Below are positions 59,801 through 64,000 of a stretch of 64,000 nt of DNA, piece by piece. Below the pieces are notes generated by a model. It worked only from the letters and a program-made list of their open reading frames with translations. It was not told the DNA's origin and made no database searches. Position 1 is the first letter of the stretch. The number at the start of each line of letters is the position of its first letter. This stretch comes from Sialis fuliginosa (taxonomy: Eukaryota; Arthropoda; Insecta; Megaloptera; Sialidae). The DNA lies in the NCBI GenBank assembly GCA_961205875.1, contig OY540817.1, positions 19,441,001 through 19,505,000 of the forward strand, in the 5' to 3' direction. The position numbers and the translations under genes are program-made.

Positions 59801-62131
59801 TTTGGAGAAAAAAGGTTATAACTTTTGAACGCGTGGTCGGAATTGATTTTAGTTGACGGATTTGGAATCAGCGTGTCAAAATCTATATAATGACATGTAT
59901 AATACCTTAAAACACGGAAAAAAAAATTTCGCGAAAAATCGAAAAAATTCAAAGGGGTATACCTTAAAAAAATGTCGATTTTTGACCAAATTTTTTTTGT
60001 CGGATTTTAAAGTATTATACATGTCATTATATAGATTTTGACACGTTGATTCCAAATCCGTCAACTAAAATCAATTCCGACCACGCGTTCAAAAGTTATG
60101 GCTTTTTTTCTCCAAAAATTTGAAAAAACTAAAACTTTGAGAGGGTATATCTCGAGAACGGTTTGAGATACAGACCTGCGGTTTGAAACAAACAACTTTT
60201 CACGTCATTTTCTATACAATAAACATACTTTTAACGAAATCAAAAATTCGAAATTTTTTAGTGAAATTTCCTGCAATGAACTTCAACTCGTCATACAAAT
60301 ATCGACTAAAATACAAGAAAATAAGACGTAGAATCATTTAGAAAAGAAAAGAATTTATTTAAAAAAGTAAAAGCTTGAACTAAAGCTATTTCATAACTAG
60401 TTTTTTTTTTTTAATAGAAGGGGGAGGATTGACAAAATATGCTAACCTTTTAAAAATTTCACGCCTCGTCACTGTAACTAGCTTTAGTGAATTTAACATG
60501 AGGAAGCACTTGGCAGATATTTTTAATACTGAAATATGAGAAAGAATAGTAAAACCGATTTTTAACGTATTTTTCAGTACGCACCCCCACTTGTAGGAAG
60601 AATGGTACCATTTGCAGCCGTCGCCGCTGCCAATTGTATTAACATTCCAATGATGCGAATGCAGTAAGACAAATAATATATCACAGACACATATTTAAAT
60701 CGACACTAAAACATTCTTGTTATTTTCAGGGAACTCCGAGAAGGTATCCCTCTCTTCGATTGCAACAACAACAAAGTTGGAAATTCGAAAAAAGCAGCCG
60801 CTCAAGGCATAACTGCCGTAACTTTGAGTAGAATTATCATGGCTATGCCGGGAATGCGTAAGTATATGGGCAAATCCACAGAACGTGGCCGCTTTGGGGG
60901 AACGGCAATAGTGCGCGTGTGGGAATGTATATTACCCACCCATAAGTACACGAACTCAAAGTATACTTTATTGTGGATGTAAACATGGAGTTACAAGTCG
61001 ATTGCTTGATCCATATAAAAACTGCAGCACAATTTGCATTGAAAAATCGGTTATTTTCACGTTTTCAGAATGGAACTTTTAAAAAAAGAAAAATTCATAC
61101 CACCGCAATTTTCTCAGATTCAAACCAATGAATCTGAAATTTTTACTGGACATGTTTTTTGGTACAATGAACCTTTTCCCGGAGTTTCAAAGGTGCACAC
61201 CTCTTACATTTCATATGCGCGCGATTGTTTTATCCAGCGAACGGCAATTTCAGCGTTTTTTATTTGGTTTATTTGCTGTAACTTTTGGAACATCCGAAGC
61301 ACACTCCTGAAATTGAGACCAATTATTCTTCTCTTTGTTACGAAGATTTTGAGACGACATAGAAGAGTGTGCGTTCAATGCTCCATTTTGAAGAAGCATT
61401 TGAGTATTTTAATTTAAAGATAATGCGGCCACGTTCTGTGGATACGTGCGACGAAACAAAGTAAATCTAGGAGTCATACGCTATGTTTTGATTTCAGTTC
61501 TGGCTCCGATCGTGATGAATCGCTTGGAACGTCGTGGTACTTTGTGTCGATACCCGTGGGCGACGCTTCCGATTCAAATAGGACTCGTCGGTATCTGTCT
61601 GACATTTGCAACACCTCTGTGCTGTGCCCTGTTCAAGCAGAGGGCTTGTATTCGTTGTGACCGTTGTGAACCAGAAATACAGGTGAATTTTTATATCTAG
61701 TGGGTCTTTTAAAAGACGTATGAAATAGTAATTAAAAGGTTCTTTCCACAACTTTAATTAGGGGGTAAATTAATTATATACCCCCCCCCTCCTCCATGGA
61801 AATGTTAATAATCTACATCTACTATATTAGACAACTGGTCTCACTCGTCTATCAGGATTTTAAATATATCCACTTATTTTAGAACCTTGAAATTTGGTAT
61901 ATATATTCTCTGGGGTTTCAAGATACCAACTAGTGGGCCTTTTTTAATAAGTTTATAAATGGGGTAACAAGGGGGCCCCAATTTTTCAAATAAATGCTAT
62001 AATGTTGTTATACTTCCCGTAATCACTCATCTCTGTCCATTATTTAAATAATGAAATTTTTATATTTTCAGGAAAAATGCAAACAAATGAAACAACCACC
62101 GAAATTCTTATTCTATAACAAGGGCTTATAA
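56828..62131 (+). CDS. SFXN: Sideroflexin (mitochondrial serine carrier), 325 aa
   Basis: Seven exons: 56828-56997, 58892-59164, 59235-59310, 60578-60663, 60730-60857, 61498-61682, 62072-62131, frame kept. Family motifs in order: [15 protein letters not shown] near the start; [10 protein letters not shown] and [59 protein letters not shown]; and the closing L-F-Y-N-K-G-L. Sideroflexin 1/3-type proteins sit in the mitochondrial inner membrane (four or five helices) and import serine for one-carbon metabolism. Length fits (~322 aa). Introns 1, 3 and 5 are swollen by transposon fragments. Exon 2 is strikingly GC-rich compared with the rest. Confidence 0.94.
57594..57883. mobile_element. hAT-like MITE in sideroflexin intron 1
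   Basis: 290 bp with ends cagtagcgtagcgag and the complement of ctacgccactg. Flanking octamers cttgtttg and tttgtatg agree at 6 of 8 positions, a decayed hAT-size duplication. Inner ends are GC-rich (ggcgcccgggggc). Confidence 0.6.
58168..58190. repeat. Run of 23 G
   Basis: An unbroken 23-base G homopolymer after a short TG repeat, in sideroflexin intron 1. Such runs are prone to length error and are G-quadruplex-prone on paper. Confidence 0.8.
59457..60474. mobile_element. ~1-kb palindromic element, copy 3, in sideroflexin intron 3
   Basis: Homologous to 6400-7345 and 15592-16617 along its length, mirrored about a centre near 59955. The right end reads acgcctcgtcactg, a slightly decayed version of the hAT-like end of copy 2; the left end is truncated at a sequence containing accggaac repeats (59380-59450). 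Mirror open frames on both strands (59853-60041 and 59876-60064) again reflect the symmetry. Confidence 0.75.
60874..61443. mobile_element. 570-bp element with 19-bp perfect inverted ends, intron 5
   Basis: ATCCACAGAACGTGGCCGC at 60874-60892 is exactly repeated in reverse complement at 61425-61443. No convincing target duplication flanks it. It contains an open frame of 115 codons (61070-61417) without recognisable protein features. Superfamily not assigned. Confidence 0.7.
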
Positions 62132-62569
62132 TACTTAATTTTAAATAAATATAAAATAATTTAATACAAAGTTAGTTACAGCATGTTCACAAAATACATA
62201 TCATTTAATTTACATGTACATGTTGTAACAGACTTTTTATTAAACGTGATAAAAAAAATTAATCCAAGAAGAGACGTATAGTAATGTTATTAGAAAAATA
62301 TATTTAGTAAAATGTTTTACAGATCCGTATATTATGTACTGTGTTTTTATTTAATATCAACATACTTTTACAACAGATTTATTTTTACACTGTATATTTT
62401 ACAAATATAGTTGTTATATAATTATTATATACAATTTTTATTAAAAAATATATATATTTTATGTTATTTTTATCTTATTTTTTACCACCACAAAATAAAT
62501 ACTGTCTCATTCAATTATAAACAATCGGCTTGAAAAAACTTTTTTTTGGTATGGTTACATTTACCTTAA
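62132..62569. other. Short spacer between convergent genes
   Basis: AT-rich 3' flank of sideroflexin and of the minus-strand gene that ends at 62570. No gene seen. Confidence 0.45.
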
Positions 62570-63883
62570 TTATGAATTTATGACTACGAGATTTTCATCG
62601 TTGAACTGATCAGGTCTAACAGCTTGCCAGGCTGCATTCAGAGCAGCCCCTGGGTCACTCATTATACGGATACCATTTGTATCTGGCAGCGCCACAAAGA
62701 AACCTGAAATAAAACATATTGTAAGAAATTAAATTTATAAATGTATGTATATGATGACATTAACCTGAAAACCACGGAGGATATTGTGAGCCTCGCAGCT
62801 GTCCTCTGGATATATATCGTGGAGGTTCTGGCTGCAATGAGTACTCGAGAGAGTCTACATTAGTATCGGAACCAGTCGGCGTTGATGTCTCTGAAATATC
62901 GGAAAATAATCACAGATAAAAACAAAACACAGTCTTGATTTATTATAAAATTTACCCTTTGGTCCGTAACAATCAGTGTACAAATCTTCTTTCACGTTGA
63001 TTGAATCGATATTTGGATCGAGCTAAAATTTAAACACTGTATTAAATACATATCTAAATTATATATCATAATATACATATATATATGTATGTCGGCGCGC
63101 GGAAATTATTTAGTTCAAATTGGCGCTAAATACATGGAAATGACGCAGACCAATCAGAAGTCAGCACCAATAACCAGTCAGCAGATCAGGAGACACGCTA
63201 AGTGGGAGGTCGATTGGAAGGGGCAGAGAAGAGACCAAGAGACCGTCAATTTGGAGAGACGGCAGCTAATCAGTTCTGGTTTGGCAATCGACCTACGTTA
63301 TCGTGTCTTTAAACGTGTTACGACACACTTGAAACGTGTTATGTCACACCTGAACTGCAATTACAGTGTTTGGCAGTCACATAATATTCTGTGTATTTAT
63401 GATTGTTATAAAAACATTCGATTAGTGTTATTTTCTATAATTTAAAGATCTTGTGAAGTTAATGAAAAGGCTTATGTGTGATTTTGTAATTGTAACTTAA
63501 TGATTAATGTTGATAAAAGGACAATATTGTTGATTTGTGTTTGTTTTATTGATGAACGACGAAAGGAGAGCAGATTAGTGACAGTGTGTGAGACATGGCG
63601 ATGCCACCATCTTATGTAATAATATTACACGCTCCGACATATATATCATAACTAAGATATTAAGATCTAATCTCAACCCATTTTTTACCTGTGTTTGTGA
63701 TGACAGACTAATTCTACTTGTAGACTCTTTAACAAACTGCGGAAACAGGAAACTAAATACATTTTCCGGCCCTTTTTCCATATTGATTCCATGTTCCTCT
63801 GCGTGCATTATGGCCGCCGCTACTTCTGGCTGAATATCTTCAGTTTCAATGTCGTCAACATTGATTGGTACATTTGCCGAAGA
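62570..63883 (-). CDS. C-terminal part of an unrecognised gene, 5' end outside window
   Basis: Four exons in order: 63689-63883, 62956-63022, 62765-62890, 62570-62703, all with GT-AG borders; the frame is kept and ends in TAA at 62570-62572. The visible 173 residues are acidic and probably partly disordered at first (N-V-D-D-I-E-T-E-D-I-Q-P-E-V-A-A-A-I-M-H-A), with a possible ordered F-S-F-L-F-P-Q-F-V-K motif. The end has more defined character: Y-P-P-W-F-S-G-F-F-V-A-L-P-D-T-N-G-I-R-I-M-S-D-P and A-L-N-A-A-W-Q-A-V-R-P-D-Q-F. I do not recognise the family. The exon at 63689 starts right after an acceptor, so more exons lie beyond 64000. Confidence 0.75.
63090..63639. mobile_element. Probable solo LTR in intron of the right-edge gene
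   Basis: 550 bp bounded by TGTCGG and CCGACA, the short inverted TG...CA ends of LTR retrotransposons. It is clearly richer in GC than the surrounding intron at its left half, with a TATAAAAA motif near 63407 that could be an LTR promoter. The flanking hexamers tatgta and tatata agree at 5 of 6 positions, at best a decayed target duplication. No internal retroelement coding sequence is present. Confidence 0.55.
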
Positions 63884-64000
63884 CTGAAATACCAAAAAAA
63901 AAAAAAAATGAAAAGTATATTAATTTGTACTTTGTGATGATTAAAATTCATATTATTAAAAATATTTTTGCTTTAATTTTCACTTGTTTTATTTTATTTG

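Noticed and set aside
61070-61417. 115-codon open frame in sideroflexin intron 5
   Set aside because: It lies within a transposon-like unit and lacks recognisable domain, start context or partner exons. Mentioned only as part of that element.
63089-63445. 118-codon open frame in the right-edge intron
   Set aside because: Its start coincides with the left end of the probable solo LTR; no retroelement or host protein motif is visible.

Overview
This window reads as insect nuclear DNA, most likely from a moth or butterfly. The genes have many introns, mostly with GT-AG borders, and the intergenic DNA is very AT-rich. At the left there is a cluster of MBF2-family genes, a family best known from Lepidoptera, and the spacers are full of small inverted-repeat DNA transposons. 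All gene models were spliced by hand; every complete model keeps its reading frame across all joins.

Left third (1-20.4 kb): three MBF2-family paralogs on the + strand, at 3-1063 (5' end outside the window), 3195-4827 and 8854-10525. All have one phase-0 intron at the same place in the protein. The DNA between and after them is a graveyard of non-autonomous elements. At least four families occur more than once: a ~1-kb palindrome (three copies in the window), a ~470-bp family ending in AAGGTACTGGCACCAG (five copies), a ~180-bp foldback (two copies) and a TA-flanked ~410-bp foldback (two copies). A hAT-type element with a perfect 8-bp target duplication sits inside the coding sequence of the first paralog and gives it a new stop codon.

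20.4-27.5 kb: a seven-exon gene for a large secreted low-complexity protein (1283 aa) that I cannot name.

27.9-43 kb: compact conserved genes, several in divergent pairs. TRIP4 (ASC-1, -) and DDA1 (+) are head to head with 356 bp between start codons. Two unnamed membrane-protein genes follow on the + strand (204 and 308 aa). Cu/Zn superoxide dismutase SOD1 (-) and a Tctex-type dynein light chain (+) form another divergent pair. A 4.5-kb gene-free AT-rich stretch with a foldback follows.

43.5-64 kb: the 15-exon SCAF4/SCAF8 homolog (-; CTD-interaction domain plus RRM), divergent from TTC1 (+). Then ST13/Hip (-), divergent from sideroflexin (+), and at the right edge the last four exons of an unrecognised minus-strand gene that runs out of the window. 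TTC1 and ST13 are both TPR cochaperone-type proteins. Mobile fragments sit in introns and spacers: a TTAA-flanked piggyBac-type element between TTC1 and ST13, hAT-like and palindromic elements in sideroflexin introns, and a probable solo LTR in the last gene.

The conserved genes are housekeeping functions (transcription coactivation, ubiquitin ligase, antioxidant defence, dynein cargo, RNA polymerase II termination, chaperoning, mitochondrial serine transport) and do not form one pathway. I found no operon-like system, CRISPR array or RNA gene. The most unusual things are the transposon-truncated MBF2 paralog with a mucin-like tail, the mirror-image palindromic element family, the large unnamed secreted protein, and an isolated GC-rich exon in sideroflexin.
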